Shown: positions 8,836-19,381 of the stretch, piece by piece
Layout of the letters: every line of letters begins with the position of its first letter
Numbering within the stretch: position 1 is the first letter of the stretch
Source of the DNA: Caulobacteraceae bacterium
Lineage (GTDB): Bacteria; Pseudomonadota; Alphaproteobacteria; Caulobacterales; Caulobacteraceae
DNA length: 41,924 nucleotides
Reading direction: 5' to 3'
Assembly: GCA_027487945.1 (NCBI GenBank)
Contig: JAIYCQ010000005.1
Coordinates: 1-41,924 of the forward strand
Program-made: the position numbers and the translations under genes
Notes under the pieces: generated by a model
Databases searched by the model: none
What the model was told of the DNA's origin: nothing
What the model saw: only the letters and a program-made list of their open reading frames with translations

Positions 8836-10840
8836 TCGTCGGCAGGACCGGTGGGGCGTCGCCCTTCATCGCGGCCACGATCTGCGCGGCAATCCAGTGG
8901 GCGCCCCTTGAACTGGGATGGTCATCGTCCCGGTACAGGGGAAGACCGTCCCACTCATTGAGGCATCGCCCCGCCAACTGACGGTCACAGAAGAGCTCCG
9001 ACGGCTCTACCCGGATCAGGCGCGGCGTCGGGCTCAAGGCGTCGAACGCCTGCTGCGTGCGCCTGTTGCGGGCCCGGAAAGCCGCCGAGGACGTCGACAG
9101 CGGCTGCGGCCCGCCGCCGAACATGGCGATCTTGGTCATGGTCTGGGGCACGTTCCAGCCGGCCTCCGGAATGCTTCCGACCAGGATCACCCGCTTGCCC
9201 GACCGCAGGAGCGTCTCGACCGAGTCCCGCATCGCCGCCGCCCGCTCGGCCTCGCCCGGCTGGCGCCGGGTGCTGCCCGTTGCGAAGTAGATCGGCCTCT
9301 TCCCGAACTCGACGCCACGTTCCTGGTTGTCGAAGGGCGTCTGCTCGAGAATCAGCGTCCACCGCGCCACGAGAATGACCGTCTCCGGACCGGCGTCGGA
9401 GTTCAGGAAGGCGGAAGCGGCGGCCTTGTAGTCTATGCACCAGTCGCCGCCCTCCCGCGTGATCTTCGGGACCGGATCACACCGGGGACGGGCGAAGTTG
9501 ACGAGACTGTAGCCCTCGGCCGCGAGGGTCTTGGCGAGCTTCGGCGCGATACTGGCCGCGTGGCTGTCTCCCCAGAGGGCGACCCGCTTTCCAAGCTGCG
9601 GATTGTAGACACAGTAGGACGCCGCCTGGCCCTCAACCTTGATGCAGCCCTTTGTGCCCGGGTTGAAGGACCGGTCGAACTTGGCGATGGTCAGGATCTC
9701 CGGGTCGATCCGCTTCGGGGCCCCCTGAAGGAGATCGAGCGCCTTGCCGGCGCCGCCCAGGCCGACCACGCCGATCAGGGCGCCGACGAAAATCTGCTTG
9801 CGCGACACGGTCCGGGGCTTGCGGAACGGGGTCTCGACGAACCGCCAGGTCGCCCAGGCGAGCGGCAGCACGAGCACGGACAGACCGGCCATCAGAAGCG
9901 GCGAGGGCTCCAGCACCGACCGGATGCGGGCGAAGGCGAACAGGGGCTGATGCCACAGATAGGCCGAGTAGCTGATGAGCCCGATCGCGACCAGGGGACG
10001 CCAGCCCAGAAGGCGGCCGGTCCAGTTGGAACGATCCGCGCACAGGATCACCAGCCCCGATCCGACCACGGGGACCAGAGCCCACAGACCGGGGAAGGGC
10101 GTCGTTTCGTCGAGACGCAGGATCGCGCCGACGATCATCGCCAGGCCGAGGCCGGCGCCGACTTCCGACACCAGACCCGTCGGACGTTCCCGTCGCCGGA
10201 GCCAGAGCGCCAGCAGGGACCCCGCCAGCAGCTCCCAGGCGCGGGTCGGCAGGAGGTAGAAGGTCGCCGTCGGCTCGCGCCGTAACGCCCACTCCGACAG
10301 GACGAGGCTCAACACCGCCAGGCCGCCGACAACGATCGGAAGGCTTCGCGGTCGCCACCGCCCAAGGGCGAGCAGCAGCAGCGGAAAGATCAGGTAGAAC
10401 TGCTCCTCGACCGCCAGACTCCAGGTATGGAGCAGGGGCTTCAGTTCCGCCGACCGGGCGAAGTAGCCGTTCTCCGATGCGAAGAAGATATTGGACGAGA
10501 ACAGGGAGATGGCCCCCAGGCTCTCCCCGAAATCCTGCAGCTGCCCGGGCAGCATCCAGGCCCAGGCGAAGGGCAGACAGGCGAGCAGAACCACAAACAG
10601 GGCCGGCAGGATCCGCCGCGCGCGCCGCTCGTAGAAGGCGAGGATCGAGAATCGGCCTTCGTCCTGTTCGCGCAGGATGATGGACGTGATCAGGTAGCCC
10701 GAGATCACGAAGAACACGTCGACGCCGACGAACCCGCCGGAAAACACCTCGAAACCCGCGTGAAACAGGATGACGGGCAGGACGGCGACCGCGCGAAGGC
10801 CGTCGATCTCCCGCCGGTACGGCAAGGCGCCTGGGTTCAT
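8804..10840 (-). CDS. Membrane O-acyltransferase with C-terminal SGNH domain (OafA/YrhL type)
   Basis: A 678-aa two-domain envelope enzyme that probably acetylates a cell-surface polysaccharide. The N-terminal acyltransferase-3 domain (about residues 5-370) begins [20 protein letters not shown], contains [32 protein letters not shown] and [15 protein letters not shown], and has about ten membrane helices. The periplasmic SGNH domain follows, with the nucleophile block [16 protein letters not shown] and the Asp/His block [17 protein letters not shown] took ATG 10840; a GTG at 10849 adds three residues. It lies just after the M20 peptidase gene on the same strand. The target sugar is unknown. 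Confidence 0.9.
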   Translation of the reverse strand: MNPGALPYRREIDGLRAVAVLPVILFHAGFEVFSGGFVGVDVFFVISGYLITSIILREQDEGRFSILAFYERRARRILPALFVVLLACLPFAWAWMLPGQLQDFGESLGAISLFSSNIFFASENGYFARSAELKPLLHTWSLAVEEQFYLIFPLLLLALGRWRPRSLPIVVGGLAVLSLVLSEWALRREPTATFYLLPTRAWELLAGSLLALWLRRRERPTGLVSEVGAGLGLAMIVGAILRLDETTPFPGLWALVPVVGSGLVILCADRSNWTGRLLGWRPLVAIGLISYSAYLWHQPLFAFARIRSVLEPSPLLMAGLSVLVLPLAWATWRFVETPFRKPRTVSRKQIFVGALIGVVGLGGAGKALDLLQGAPKRIDPEILTIAKFDRSFNPGTKGCIKVEGQAASYCVYNPQLGKRVALWGDSHAASIAPKLAKTLAAEGYSLVNFARPRCDPVPKITREGGDWCIDYKAAASAFLNSDAGPETVILVARWTLILEQTPFDNQERGVEFGKRPIYFATGSTRRQPGEAERAAAMRDSVETLLRSGKRVILVGSIPEAGWNVPQTMTKIAMFGGGPQPLSTSSAAFRARNRRTQQAFDALSPTPRLIRVEPSELFCDRQLAGRCLNEWDGLPLYRDDDHPSSRGAHWIAAQIVAAMKGDAPPVLPTTTPASPYPRR

Positions 10841-10850
10841 CCCGCGCACG

Positions 10851-10870
10851 GACCCGACCAGCGTCGGGTC
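10851..10870 (-). other. Perfect hairpin between M20 peptidase and acyltransferase genes
   Basis: GACCCGAC (10851-10858) and GTCGGGTC (10863-10870) form an 8-bp stem with a CAGC loop. It lies between the stop of the peptidase gene and the start of the acyltransferase gene, both leftward. No T-run follows, so a full terminator is doubtful; it may limit read-through or protect a 3' end. Confidence 0.55.
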
Positions 10871-10873
10871 CCG

Positions 10874-12295
10874 CTAACGCGCATCCGCGTAGTCCTTGAC
10901 CAGCAGGTAGAGAAAGTCCCGCGCGTCATAGAGGGACTTCACGCGGATACGCTCGTTCAGACCGTGGGTTCCGCCGCCGTTGGCTTCGGCGAAGATGCCG
11001 GTCAGGCCGTAGGTCGGGATGCCGGCGGCGTTGGTGTACTTGCCGTCGGTGGCGCCGGTGGTCTGGAAGGGCACGATCGGCACGCCCGGCCAGAACTGCG
11101 CGCCGCGCTTGCGCAGTGGTCCCATCACCGCCTCCGACAGCGGCGGCGGCGGCGGGGTGCGCAGGGAGGTGGCGTCGGCCACGATAGAGACCTTGTCGTC
11201 GCCGACGACCTCGATCAGCCGCTGGCGGGTCTGCTCGGCCGTCTGGCCCGGGAACATCCGGCAGTTCACGTTCGCCCAGGCCCGCTGCGGCAGGGCGTTC
11301 GGCGCATGGCCGGCCTTGACCAGGGTCGGGACGCAGGTGGTGCGCAACATGCTGTTCCACATCGGATTGCGGGAGATGACCGCTGCCGCCGCCGCGTCGG
11401 TCGGATCGGCGACCAGCGCCCGCATCGCTGCAGCGCTCTCGGCGTCGACGAGCGGCGCCATGGCGGTGAAGTAGGCGCGGGTGGTCTCGTTCAGCTGGAC
11501 GGGGAAGTCGTCGACCATCACCCTGTTGAGGGCGACGGACAGACGCGCGATGGCGTTGTCCTTGTAAGGCCGGCTGGAGTGACCGCCGGGGTTGGTCACC
11601 TCGAAGTGGAAGTCCTGGTAGACCTTCTCGCCTGACTGGATCGACAGCGAGATCGGCTTGCCGGCCGCGTCCATCAGCCCGCCCGCGCCCTCGTTGAGCG
11701 CCAGGCCGGCGTCGATCAGGTCGCGGTGCTTCGTGACCAGCAGGTCGGCGCCGTTGAGGGCGTCATCGCTCTCCTCGCCGCAGGTCAGGGCCATCTTGAT
11801 GGTCCGGCGCGGCCTGAAGCCTTCGGTCTTGTAGCGGACCAGCGTGTCGACCCAGATGGCCGCCTGGGCTTTGTCGTCAGACGCGCCGCGGGCGTAGAAC
11901 CAGCCGTCCTCCTCGATCAGGGTGAAGGGGTCGCGGGTCCAGTCGGCGCGGTTGGCCTCGACCACGTCGATATGGGCCAGGAGCAGGATCGCCCTGGCCT
12001 TCGGATCCCGGCCCGGCAGGATGGCGACGAGGTTTCCCTCCCTGGGATGGCCGGGCTCGACGATCAGGTGCAGATCGCTGTCGGGATAGCCCGCCGCGCT
12101 GAGCCGCGCCGCCATGGCCCTGGCCGCCGCCGTGCAGTCACCGGCCGACAGGGTGGTGTTGATCTCGACCAGCTCCTTGTAGAGCCCGCGGAACTGCACC
12201 TGATCAGGCCTCAACCCCGTGGCCTCGGCGCCGGCCAGACCCGGCAGGGCCGCCGCCATCACCGTCGCCGCCAGCACCCGCCGCATGAGTCGCAT
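10874..12295 (-). CDS. Exported M20 family zinc metallopeptidase
   Basis: A 473-aa protein with a Sec signal ([19 protein letters not shown], cleavage near residue 22), so probably periplasmic. M20 zinc motifs are present: [16 protein letters not shown] (first ligand and catalytic Asp), [12 protein letters not shown] (bridging Asp), CGEESDD (catalytic Glu pair), LNEGAGG, and the last ligand in [11 protein letters not shown]. The dimerisation lid region contains [16 protein letters not shown]20 members include aminoacylases, dipeptidases and carboxypeptidases; the substrate is not determinable. ATG 12295 was chosen for the signal peptide and a GGAGGG upstream; an earlier start at 12349 would precede the signal with a basic tail. 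It is divergent from ruvC. Confidence 0.88.
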   Translation of the reverse strand: MRLMRRVLAATVMAAALPGLAGAEATGLRPDQVQFRGLYKELVEINTTLSAGDCTAAARAMAARLSAAGYPDSDLHLIVEPGHPREGNLVAILPGRDPKARAILLLAHIDVVEANRADWTRDPFTLIEEDGWFYARGASDDKAQAAIWVDTLVRYKTEGFRPRRTIKMALTCGEESDDALNGADLLVTKHRDLIDAGLALNEGAGGLMDAAGKPISLSIQSGEKVYQDFHFEVTNPGGHSSRPYKDNAIARLSVALNRVMVDDFPVQLNETTRAYFTAMAPLVDAESAAAMRALVADPTDAAAAAVISRNPMWNSMLRTTCVPTLVKAGHAPNALPQRAWANVNCRMFPGQTAEQTRQRLIEVVGDDKVSIVADATSLRTPPPPPLSEAVMGPLRKRGAQFWPGVPIVPFQTTGATDGKYTNAAGIPTYGLTGIFAEANGGGTHGLNERIRVKSLYDARDFLYLLVKDYADAR

Positions 12296-12419
12296 CGCCC
12301 GCCCTCCAGAACCGGTCGGAGTGTCGGACGGACGGCGCCTGCCGCGCAAGCCGCCAAACGCAGCGGCCGGGACGCCTTTCCGCTTCGTTCAGGATTCCCG
12401 GCATTCTATAGAACACATG

Positions 12420-12971
12420 ATGAACACGCCGATTCGCATCCTCGGCCTCGATCCCGGCCTGCGCAGAACGGGTTGGGGGCTGATCTCGGTCGAGGGCTCG
12501 CGCCTCGCCTGGATCGCGCACGGCGTCATCGCGCCCGACGAAAAGGCCTCGCTGGCCGAGCGGCTGCTCTGCCTGTTCGAGGGCGTGGCCGCCGTGGTCG
12601 CCCGGCATGGCCCGCACGAGGCGGCGATCGAGGAGACCTTCGTCAACACCAACGGCCAGTCGACGCTGAAGCTCGGCCACGCCCGCGCCGCCGCCATGCT
12701 GGCCCCGGCCCAGGCGGGGCTGCAGGTCGCCGAATATGCCGCGCGCGAGGTCAAGAAGGCCGTGGTCGGGACCGGCGGCGCCGACAAGGACCAGGTGGCC
12801 TTCATGATCGCGCGGCTGCTGCCCACGGCGGGCTCTCCCACCCAGGACGCCGCCGACGCCCTCGCCGTGGCCATCGCCCATGCCCATGCCCGCAAGGCCC
12901 CGCGCCAGGCCGGAACCTCGGCCGCCGCCGTGATGGCCGGCCTGCTGGCCCGCGAAAGGAAAACCGCATGA
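12420..12971 (+). CDS. ruvC: Holliday junction resolvase RuvC
   Basis: RuvC cuts Holliday junctions symmetrically after RuvAB branch migration. The 183-aa protein shows the catalytic acids of the RNase H fold: Asp in [14 protein letters not shown] (residue 11), Glu in [11 protein letters not shown], and the aspartates in [17 protein letters not shown]. The region [13 protein letters not shown] and [21 protein letters not shown] is typical. A second in-frame ATG at 12417 adds one Met. Its TGA overlaps the ruvA ATG by 4 bases. I looked for the GTTC-N7-GTTC SOS box known in alphaproteobacteria and found none upstream. Confidence 0.95.
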   Translation: MNTPIRILGLDPGLRRTGWGLISVEGSRLAWIAHGVIAPDEKASLAERLLCLFEGVAAVVARHGPHEAAIEETFVNTNGQSTLKLGHARAAAMLAPAQAGLQVAEYAAREVKKAVVGTGGADKDQVAFMIARLLPTAGSPTQDAADALAVAIAHAHARKAPRQAGTSAAAVMAGLLARERKTA

Positions 12972-13582
12972 TCGGCCGGCTGCGCGGGATCGTCGCCGAG
13001 GTCGGCGAGGAGGAGATGCTGATCGACGTCGGCGGCGTCGGCTATGTCGTGCGCTGCGGCTCGCGGACCCTGGGCCGCCTGCCCGCCGTCGGCGACGAGA
13101 CCCTGCTGCACATCGAGCACACCTGGAGCGAGGCCCAGGGCCCGCGCCTGTACGGCTTCGCGTCGCGGGACGAGCGCCGCGCCTTCGTGCTGCTGACCGC
13201 CATCCAGGGCGTCGGCCCCAAGGCCGCCATGGCGGTGCTGGACATCGCCTCCCCCGCCGAGCTGGCCGGGGCGGTGGCGCGCGACGACAAGGCCCTGGTC
13301 GGCCGCGCCAACGGCGTCGGTCCCAAGCTGGCCCAGCGCATCATCACCGAGCTCAAGGACAAGCCGATCACCGATGGCCCGGTCGCGGCCTTCCATGCCT
13401 CGATCCCGTCGCAGGAGCCCGCCAAGCCGTCGGCCGCCGGCGAGGCCGTGGCCGGCCTGATGGGCCTGGGCATCGCCGAGCCCGCCGCCCGCCGCGCCGT
13501 CGAGCAGTCGGCGCTTCGGCTGGGCGAGGACGCCGATGTCTCGGCCCTGATCAAGGCGGCGCTGCAGGAGATCGGGCGGTGA
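12968..13582 (+). CDS. ruvA: Holliday junction DNA helicase subunit RuvA
   Basis: RuvA forms the tetramer that binds the four-way junction and loads RuvB. The 204-aa protein has the N-terminal OB-fold ([29 protein letters not shown]), the acidic-pin region, two helix-hairpin-helix motifs ([14 protein letters not shown] and [19 protein letters not shown]), a linker rich in Ala, Pro and Ser, and the C-terminal RuvB-binding domain ([21 protein letters not shown]). Its ATG overlaps the ruvC stop, showing translational coupling. A pair of family B repeats separates it from ruvB by 111 bases, longer than usual for this operon. Confidence 0.96.
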   Translation: MIGRLRGIVAEVGEEEMLIDVGGVGYVVRCGSRTLGRLPAVGDETLLHIEHTWSEAQGPRLYGFASRDERRAFVLLTAIQGVGPKAAMAVLDIASPAELAGAVARDDKALVGRANGVGPKLAQRIITELKDKPITDGPVAAFHASIPSQEPAKPSAAGEAVAGLMGLGIAEPAARRAVEQSALRLGEDADVSALIKAALQEIGR

Positions 13583-13588
13583 GTGGGT

Positions 13589-13677
13589 TGCGTCCTTCGA
13601 CACGGGCCTTCGGCCCTGCTCAGGATGACCTGTTCCAGTACGTCATGGTGAGCAGCGCGCAGCGCGTGTCGAACCGC
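13589..13677. repeat. Repeat family B, inverted pair inside the ruv operon
   Basis: The first copy (13589-13629) runs TGCGTCCTTCGACACG to CTCAGGATGAC; the second (13642-13677) is opposite in orientation and diverged (GTCATGGTGAGCAGC to GTGTCGAACCGC). Internal arms such as GGGCC/GGCCC fold. The pair lies wholly between the ruvA stop and ruvB start. Confidence 0.85.
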
Positions 13678-13693
13678 GCAGTGAGCTCAAGCC

Positions 13694-14722
13694 ATGACTG
13701 ACCGCATCATCTCCGGCGACGCCCAGCCCTTCGAGCCGACCGACAAGGCGCTGCGGCCGCAGACCCTGGCCGAGTTCGTGGGTCAGGCGCAGACCAAGGC
13801 CAACCTCAAGGTCTTCATCGACGCCGCCCGCGAGCGGAACGAGGCGCTGGACCATGTCCTGCTGTTCGGCCCGCCGGGACTGGGCAAGACCACCCTGGCC
13901 CAGATCGTCGCCCGCGAGCTGGGCGTGAACTTCCGCGCCACCAGCGGGCCGGTGCTGGCCAAGGCCGGCGATCTGGCCGCCATCCTGACCAACCTCGAAC
14001 CGCGCGACGTGCTGTTCATCGACGAGATCCACCGCCTCGCCGCCAATGTCGAGGAGATCCTCTATCCGGCGATGGAGGACCATGTGCTGGACCTGATCAT
14101 CGGCGACGGGCCTTCGGCGCGGTCGATCCGCATCGACCTTGCCCCCTTCACCCTGGTGGCGGCCACGACCCGCGCGGGCCTGCTGGCCACGCCGCTGCGC
14201 GACCGCTTCGGCATCCCGCTCAGGCTCGAGTTCTACACGCCGGCCGAGCTTCAGCAGGTGCTGCTGGGCGCGGCCCGCAAGATGGGCGCCCCGCTCAGCG
14301 ACGACGGCGCCGCGGAGATCGCCGCCCGCGCCCGGGGCACGCCGCGCGTCGCCGGCCGCCTGCTGCGCCGGGTCCGCGACTTCGCCGCCGCCGACGGCGC
14401 GCCGCTGATCGACAAGGGCCACGCGGCCCGCGCCCTGGCCCGGCTGGAAGTGGACGAGGCGGGGCTGGACAGCCTCGATCGACGCTACATGCGCGCCCTG
14501 ATCGAGAACTACGGCGGCGGCCCGGCCGGGGTCGAGACCCTGGCCTACGCCATCGCCGAGGCGCGCGACGCGGTCGAGGACGTCATCGAGCCCTTCCTCA
14601 TGCAGCAGGGCTTCATCCAGCGCACGCCGCGCGGCCGCGTCGCCTGCGGCAAGGCCTACCTGCACCTGGGCCTGACCCCGCCGCCCAACGCGACCGGCGG
14701 CCAGGCGGGGCTGTTCGAATAG
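13694..14722 (+). CDS. ruvB: Holliday junction branch-migration ATPase RuvB
   Basis: RuvB is the hexameric AAA+ motor that pumps DNA through the RuvA-bound junction. The 342-aa length is standard. It begins [20 protein letters not shown] after a short tail, then Walker [15 protein letters not shown], Walker [11 protein letters not shown], sensor 1 region [20 protein letters not shown], the arginine-finger stretch following it, and sensor 2 [17 protein letters not shown]. The C-terminal winged-helix domain ends with [24 protein letters not shown] 13694 is the first plausible start after the repeat pair. Whether ruvB shares the ruvCA transcript through the repeats or has its own promoter cannot be read here. 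Confidence 0.97.
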   Translation: MTDRIISGDAQPFEPTDKALRPQTLAEFVGQAQTKANLKVFIDAARERNEALDHVLLFGPPGLGKTTLAQIVARELGVNFRATSGPVLAKAGDLAAILTNLEPRDVLFIDEIHRLAANVEEILYPAMEDHVLDLIIGDGPSARSIRIDLAPFTLVAATTRAGLLATPLRDRFGIPLRLEFYTPAELQQVLLGAARKMGAPLSDDGAAEIAARARGTPRVAGRLLRRVRDFAAADGAPLIDKGHAARALARLEVDEAGLDSLDRRYMRALIENYGGGPAGVETLAYAIAEARDAVEDVIEPFLMQQGFIQRTPRGRVACGKAYLHLGLTPPPNATGGQAGLFE

Positions 14723-14731
14723 GGCCCCGGT

Positions 14732-15166
14732 TCAGGCCGCCGCGAAGGGCGAACTGAACACCTGCAGCCCCCGGGGGCCGGGCCGTGACTCGTCGCCGGC
14801 CAGATGCCGGAAGATGTAGTCGACCGCCAGGACCATATCGGCGGTGCTGTACGGCTTGGGCATGGAGGCGATGGCCGCTTCCCGACAGGACTCGATGCGC
14901 GAGGTCTGGCCGCTGATGAAGACCACCGGAATGCCCATCGCGGTCAATTCCGCGGCCAGCACCGCGCCGTCGTCGTCATCCGCCAGCTCGATGTTGACCA
15001 GCGCCAGATCCGGACGGGTCTGGGCGACGGTGTCGAGGGCCTCCTGACGCCGGATCGCCAGCTCCAGCACCCGGTAGCCCTGGTCCTCCAGCGCATCGCG
15101 CACCGTCATGGCCAGCAGCAGCTGGTCCTCGACGATCAGGATGGTTCTCGGTTCGGGAGCGGTCAT
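14732..15166 (-). CDS. Stand-alone receiver-domain protein with Asn at the phospho-acceptor position
   Basis: A 144-aa protein made almost wholly of one receiver domain. TILIVEDQLLLAM gives the acidic pair Glu13-Asp14; the end of strand 3 reads PDLALVNIELADDDDG, placing Asn58 where the phosphorylated Asp normally lies; PVVFISGQ gives the switch Ser/Thr region; SMPKPYS gives the conserved Lys. There is no output domain. Without the Asp it may act phosphorylation-independently, or one of the nearby Asp residues (61-65) may substitute. The start MTAPEPRT at 15166 was chosen over the upstream in-frame GTG at 15235, which lies within a repeat. It converges on ruvB, with 9 bases between the two stops. 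Confidence 0.82.
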   Translation of the reverse strand: MTAPEPRTILIVEDQLLLAMTVRDALEDQGYRVLELAIRRQEALDTVAQTRPDLALVNIELADDDDGAVLAAELTAMGIPVVFISGQTSRIESCREAAIASMPKPYSTADMVLAVDYIFRHLAGDESRPGPRGLQVFSSPFAAA

Positions 15167-15220
15167 GGGGTGAACTCCGATCGGAGCGGTAACCGGTTTG
15201 GAGGGAGCGCGGTTCCGCCG

Positions 15221-15374
15221 TGCGTCCTTCGACACGGCCCCTGCGCGACCTGCTCAGGATGACGTAGGAAAGTTGCTTCAGAAGGCAGTCACGCCCGAGC
15301 GGTGACGTCTGGTCCGCAATCCAGTACCAAGGTCATCCTGAGCAGGTCGCGCAGCGACCGTGTCGAAGGACGCA
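15221..15374. repeat. Repeat family B, inverted pair upstream of ybgC
   Basis: An inverted copy (15221-15263) and a direct copy (15332-15374) are 68 bases apart. They fill most of the gap between the divergent receiver-protein and ybgC genes, so the promoters of both must lie within or between the copies. Both copies contain the arms GGTCGC/GCGACC or close variants. Confidence 0.85.
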
Positions 15375-15383
15375 GGGCCCAAG

Positions 15384-15845
15384 GTGACAGCCACCCCCGA
15401 CTCCCCCTCCGCCGGCCGATTCGACGGCCGCGAGCACATCCTGCCGGTGCGGGTCTACTACGAGGACACCGACTTCACCGGCGTGGTCTATCACGCCAAC
15501 TACGTCCGCTATTTCGAGCGCGGGCGCAGCGACTTCCTGCGGCTGGCGGGGGTGTCGCACAATGCGCTGGCGGGCCGCGAGGATCCGGCCGCCTTCGTGG
15601 TCACCCGCATGGAGATAGACTTCCGCAAGCCGGCCCGCATCGACGACGCGCTGCGGGTTGTGACCACCTACGACTCCGTGAAGGGGCCACGGCTGTTCAT
15701 CAGCCAGAAGGTCCTGCGCGGCGACGACCTGATCGCCACGGCGGAGGTCACCGCCGCCTGCATCACGATGGACGGCCGGCCCCGAAAGCCGCCGCCTGGG
15801 CTGACGGAGGCGGTAAAACCTTTCTTGCGTGAGGCGAATGGCTAA
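15384..15845 (+). CDS. ybgC: Tol-Pal-associated acyl-CoA thioesterase YbgC
   Basis: A hot-dog-fold thioesterase, commonly the first gene of tol-pal clusters. The 153-aa protein shows LPVRVYYEDTDFTGVVYHANYVRYFERGRSDFLR, a run holding the catalytic Asp of the 4-hydroxybenzoyl-CoA thioesterase family, then VTRMEIDFRKPARIDDALRV and ITMDGRPRKPP near the end. In proteobacteria YbgC acts on short or phospholipid-linked acyl thioesters. GTG at 15384 is preferred: an earlier GTG at 15360 would encode VSKDA from the repeat. It is followed after 86 bases by tolQ. Confidence 0.9.
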   Translation: MTATPDSPSAGRFDGREHILPVRVYYEDTDFTGVVYHANYVRYFERGRSDFLRLAGVSHNALAGREDPAAFVVTRMEIDFRKPARIDDALRVVTTYDSVKGPRLFISQKVLRGDDLIATAEVTAACITMDGRPRKPPPGLTEAVKPFLREANG

Positions 15846-15879
15846 CGCCCGTTAACGTCCGCGCCTTAGTTTCACCAAA

Positions 15880-15900
15880 GCCGCCGAGAAGATCGGCGGC
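15880..15900 (+). other. Hairpin between ybgC and tolQ
   Basis: GCCGCCGA and TCGGCGGC form a perfect 8-bp stem with a GAAGA loop. No T-run follows. It could reduce read-through or be a processing site in the ybgC-tolQ gap. Confidence 0.5.
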
Positions 15901-15931
15901 AGACCAGACCAACCCGGGGGTTGCCGCTCGC

Positions 15932-16633
<702 letters not shown>

Positions 16634-16636
16634 GCC

Positions 16637-17140
16637 ATGGCGCTTTCCGCCAACGACGCCTTCTCCGCCGGTGGACGCCGGGGCCGACGTCGGGGCCGAC
16701 GCGGCCGCGGCGCGCTCTCGGAGATCAACGTCACGCCACTGGTCGACGTGATGCTGGTGCTGCTGATCATCTTCATGATCTCCGCCCCGCTGCTGACCAG
16801 CGGCGTGCAGGTCGAACTGCCCAAGACCGAGGCCGGCGCCATGCAGGACCAGGCCGAGCCGGTCACCCTGACGGTCAAGGCCGACGGCAAGCTGTTCATC
16901 GCCGAGACCGAGGTCCCCTTCGCCTCGCTCAAGCCGCGCCTCGAGCGTCTGGCGCAGGCCGGCTATGACAAGCCGATCTACGTCCGCGCCGACGGCAAGG
17001 CGTCCTACGAGGTGGTCGCCCAGGTGATGGCGGCGCTCTCCACTGGCGGCTTCACCAGGATCAACCTGATCACCGACACCGGCGGCCCGTCGTCCGGTGA
17101 GAGCCAGAAGGCTGCGACCACGGAGGGACAGTCGGGGTGA
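16637..17140 (+). CDS. tolR: Tol-Pal subunit TolR (ExbD family)
   Basis: TolR partners TolQ in the proton channel. The 167-aa protein has a basic cytoplasmic tail ([12 protein letters not shown], residues 14-25), the ExbD/TolR signature [20 protein letters not shown] with the channel-lining Asp at residue 37, one membrane helix (about 37-54), and a periplasmic domain ([11 protein letters not shown] to [12 protein letters not shown]). A Ser/Thr/Gln-rich tail ends the protein. The Arg-Gly repeat tail is more basic than is usual. The stop overlaps the tolA GTG start by 4 bases. Confidence 0.94.
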   Translation: MALSANDAFSAGGRRGRRRGRRGRGALSEINVTPLVDVMLVLLIIFMISAPLLTSGVQVELPKTEAGAMQDQAEPVTLTVKADGKLFIAETEVPFASLKPRLERLAQAGYDKPIYVRADGKASYEVVAQVMAALSTGGFTRINLITDTGGPSSGESQKAATTEGQSG

Positions 17141-17925
17141 ACCGCCGGGAGAGGACAGGCATTACGCCGGCCCTCGCGGTCTCGGTCGCGCTGCACGCGG
17201 CCGCGCTGGCGGCTGTCATCTTCCTCGGCGGTCTGTTCCAGGAACCCTTCAAGGTCGGCGGCGGCGTGCCGGTGACCCTGGTCACCAGCGGCCCGCCGGA
17301 GTTCGTCCAGGCGGAACTGTCCGACCAGGTCCAGGAAGCCCAGACCGAGGAGCCCGACCCGGTCGCCGAGCCTGAACCGGCGCCCCTGCCGACACCGGCC
17401 GCCGCCCCTGTCCCAAAGCCGGACGTGAAGAAGCCCGCCCCTACCCCGGCCAAGCCGGGCCGCACCGGCCCCCGCGCCGAACTCGACCTCGACCGCCTCC
17501 TCAGCGACGTCGAAACGACCAGCAAGGCCGCGACGCCCCCGAAGAAGAGCGGCGGCAAGAAGGGCCCGAAGAAGGACGCCCTCACCGTCCAGATCGGCTC
17601 CGGCAAGCGCGTCTCGGCCGCGACCAAGGGCTACCTGCTCAATCTCGGCAACGACCTCAGCCGCCGCTGGAACCCCAACTGCCTGGTCGAGGGCGGCGCC
17701 GACGTCCGCGCGGAAGTCACCTTCCGCATCTCCTTCGGCGGCAAGCTGCTGGGCCGGCCGAAATCCTCGGAGGCCGGCACGAAGGACCCGATGGTCCGCG
17801 TCGCGTCCGAGCGCGCCATCCGCGCCGTCTACGCCGCTGAGCCCTTCGACGACTTCCCGCCGGAACTCTACGGCGAGGAACTGATCTATCCTTTCGACGC
17901 GCCCGCCGCCTGCGCCAACCGCTAG
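17137..17925 (+). CDS. tolA: Tol-Pal energy transducer TolA (TonB-like)
   Basis: TolA links the TolQR motor to Pal and TolB across the periplasm. The 262-aa protein has a short basic tail, one N-terminal membrane helix (about 10-32, ALAVSVALHAAALAAVIFLG), a Pro/Glu/Lys-rich periplasmic linker (PEPAPLPTPAAAPVPKP, then basic KKSGGKKGPKK), and a C-terminal domain (about 165-262) with LGNDLSRRWNPNCLVEG and VRVASERAIRAVYAAEPF. The membrane helix carries the Ser/His pair SVALHA typical of TonB/TolA. GTG 17137 overlaps the tolR stop (GTGA). The linker is much shorter than in enteric TolA, as is usual in alphaproteobacteria. Confidence 0.9.
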   Translation: MNRRERTGITPALAVSVALHAAALAAVIFLGGLFQEPFKVGGGVPVTLVTSGPPEFVQAELSDQVQEAQTEEPDPVAEPEPAPLPTPAAAPVPKPDVKKPAPTPAKPGRTGPRAELDLDRLLSDVETTSKAATPPKKSGGKKGPKKDALTVQIGSGKRVSAATKGYLLNLGNDLSRRWNPNCLVEGGADVRAEVTFRISFGGKLLGRPKSSEAGTKDPMVRVASERAIRAVYAAEPFDDFPPELYGEELIYPFDAPAACANR

Positions 17926-17940
17926 TCCCGGAGAGCCCCG

Positions 17941-19251
17941 ATGATCTTCCGATCCGCCCTCGCCGCCGTTCTCGCCTGTGTCGCCCTGCTGGGGATCGCG
18001 GCGCCCACGGTCGCCACGGCCCAGCCCCAGGTCGGCTCCACGGTCAGCTCAGGCGTGATCGAGCCGCTGCCCATCGCGGTCCCGGCCTTCACCGGCGCCG
18101 GTCGCGGCGCGGAGATCGCCCAGGTCATCACCGGCAACCTGGAACGGTCGGGCCTGTTCAAGACCATCGACTCCGGAGCCTTCCCCGAGCGCAATCTCGA
18201 CATCGGCGTCCAGCCGACCTTCGACGCCTGGAAGACCATCAACGCCCAGGCCCTGGTCAACGGCCATGTCACCGTCGAGGGCGACGGCCGGCTGCGGGTG
18301 GACTTCCGCCTCTGGGACGTGTTCTCCGGCGAGCAGCTGCTGGGCCTGCAGTTCACCTCGACGCCCGAGAACTGGCGCCGCGTGGCGCACAAGATCAGCG
18401 ACGCCGTCTATGAGCGGATGACCGGCGAGAAGGGCTATTTCGACAGCCGCATCGTCTTCGTCGCCGAGAGCGGCCCGCGGGACAACCGCATCAAGCGGCT
18501 GATGATCATGGACCAGGACGGCGCCAACCCGTCCAGCCTGACCGACGGCAGCTATATCGTCATGACCCCTCGCTTCTCCTCGACCAGCCAGGAGATCACC
18601 TACATGGCGCTGCGGCCGACCGGTTCGGCCATCTACCTGTTCAACATCGAGACCGCCCGCCAGGAGACGCTCGGCCGCTTCCCCGGCATGGTGTTCGCGC
18701 CGCGCTTCTCGCCCGACGGCAACCGCGTCGCCTTCTCGGTCGAGCGGGGCGGCAACAGCGACATCTGGATCATGAACCTGACCAGCCGCGCGCAATCCAA
18801 GCTGACCAGCGATCCGGGCATCGACACCTCGCCCAGCTTCTCGCCGGACGGTTCGCGGATCGTGTTCAACTCCGACCGGGGCGGCAGTCCGCAACTCTAC
18901 ATCATGGGCGCCGACGGCTCGGGCGCCCGGCGCATCTCGCGCGGCGGCGGCCTCTACACCACGCCCGTGTGGAGCCCGACCGGCGACTTCATCGCCTTCA
19001 CCAAGCAGCAGGGCGGCATGTTCCACATCGGCGTCATGCGCCCGGACGGCAGCGACGAGCGTATCCTGACGACCAGCTACCTCGACGAAGGCCCCACCTG
19101 GGCGCCCAACGGCCGGATGCTGATGTTCTTCCGGGAATCACGGGGCGGCGCGCCGCGTTTGTGGACCGTGGACATCACCGGACGCATCCTGCGCCCGGCC
19201 CCCTACCAGGGCTCCGGATCGGATCCGGCCTGGTCGCCCCTGCTCAACTGA
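17941..19251 (+). CDS. tolB: Tol-Pal periplasmic beta-propeller protein TolB
   Basis: TolB is a soluble periplasmic protein that binds Pal and TolA. The 436-aa precursor has a Sec signal ([23 protein letters not shown], cleavage near residue 28). The N-terminal domain contains [20 protein letters not shown] and the segment [20 protein letters not shown]. From about residue 180 a six-bladed propeller follows, with repeated units such as [20 protein letters not shown] and [20 protein letters not shown], ending [16 protein letters not shown] at the C-terminus. CGGAGAG lies 8 bases before ATG 17941. The gene follows tolA by 15 bases; 130 bases separate it from pal. Confidence 0.96.
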   Translation: MIFRSALAAVLACVALLGIAAPTVATAQPQVGSTVSSGVIEPLPIAVPAFTGAGRGAEIAQVITGNLERSGLFKTIDSGAFPERNLDIGVQPTFDAWKTINAQALVNGHVTVEGDGRLRVDFRLWDVFSGEQLLGLQFTSTPENWRRVAHKISDAVYERMTGEKGYFDSRIVFVAESGPRDNRIKRLMIMDQDGANPSSLTDGSYIVMTPRFSSTSQEITYMALRPTGSAIYLFNIETARQETLGRFPGMVFAPRFSPDGNRVAFSVERGGNSDIWIMNLTSRAQSKLTSDPGIDTSPSFSPDGSRIVFNSDRGGSPQLYIMGADGSGARRISRGGGLYTTPVWSPTGDFIAFTKQQGGMFHIGVMRPDGSDERILTTSYLDEGPTWAPNGRMLMFFRESRGGAPRLWTVDITGRILRPAPYQGSGSDPAWSPLLN

Positions 19252-19381
19252 GTGGTGAATTGTGGTTCTAGGGCTTCACCCCGACGTCATTGTGAGGCTT
19301 AGTCAGAGTTCCCCGTCGCGTAATTCCGTCATCTCACGTCACTATTGACCTGAGGGACCCCGATCCAAGGAGGAAGCCTGC

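Noticed and set aside
12380..12416. SOS (LexA) box upstream of ruvC
   Set aside because: GTTC occurs once, but no second GTTC at N7; nothing fits the alphaproteobacterial consensus.
15360..15383. GTG 15360 as the ybgC start
   Set aside because: It would translate the end of a family B repeat (VSKDA); the same peptide appears at other repeat copies, so it is an artefact.
15842..15856. CTAA-N6-TTAAC near the ybgC stop as a CtrA box for tolQ
   Set aside because: Spacing and first half both deviate and part of it is coding; a chance match is likely.
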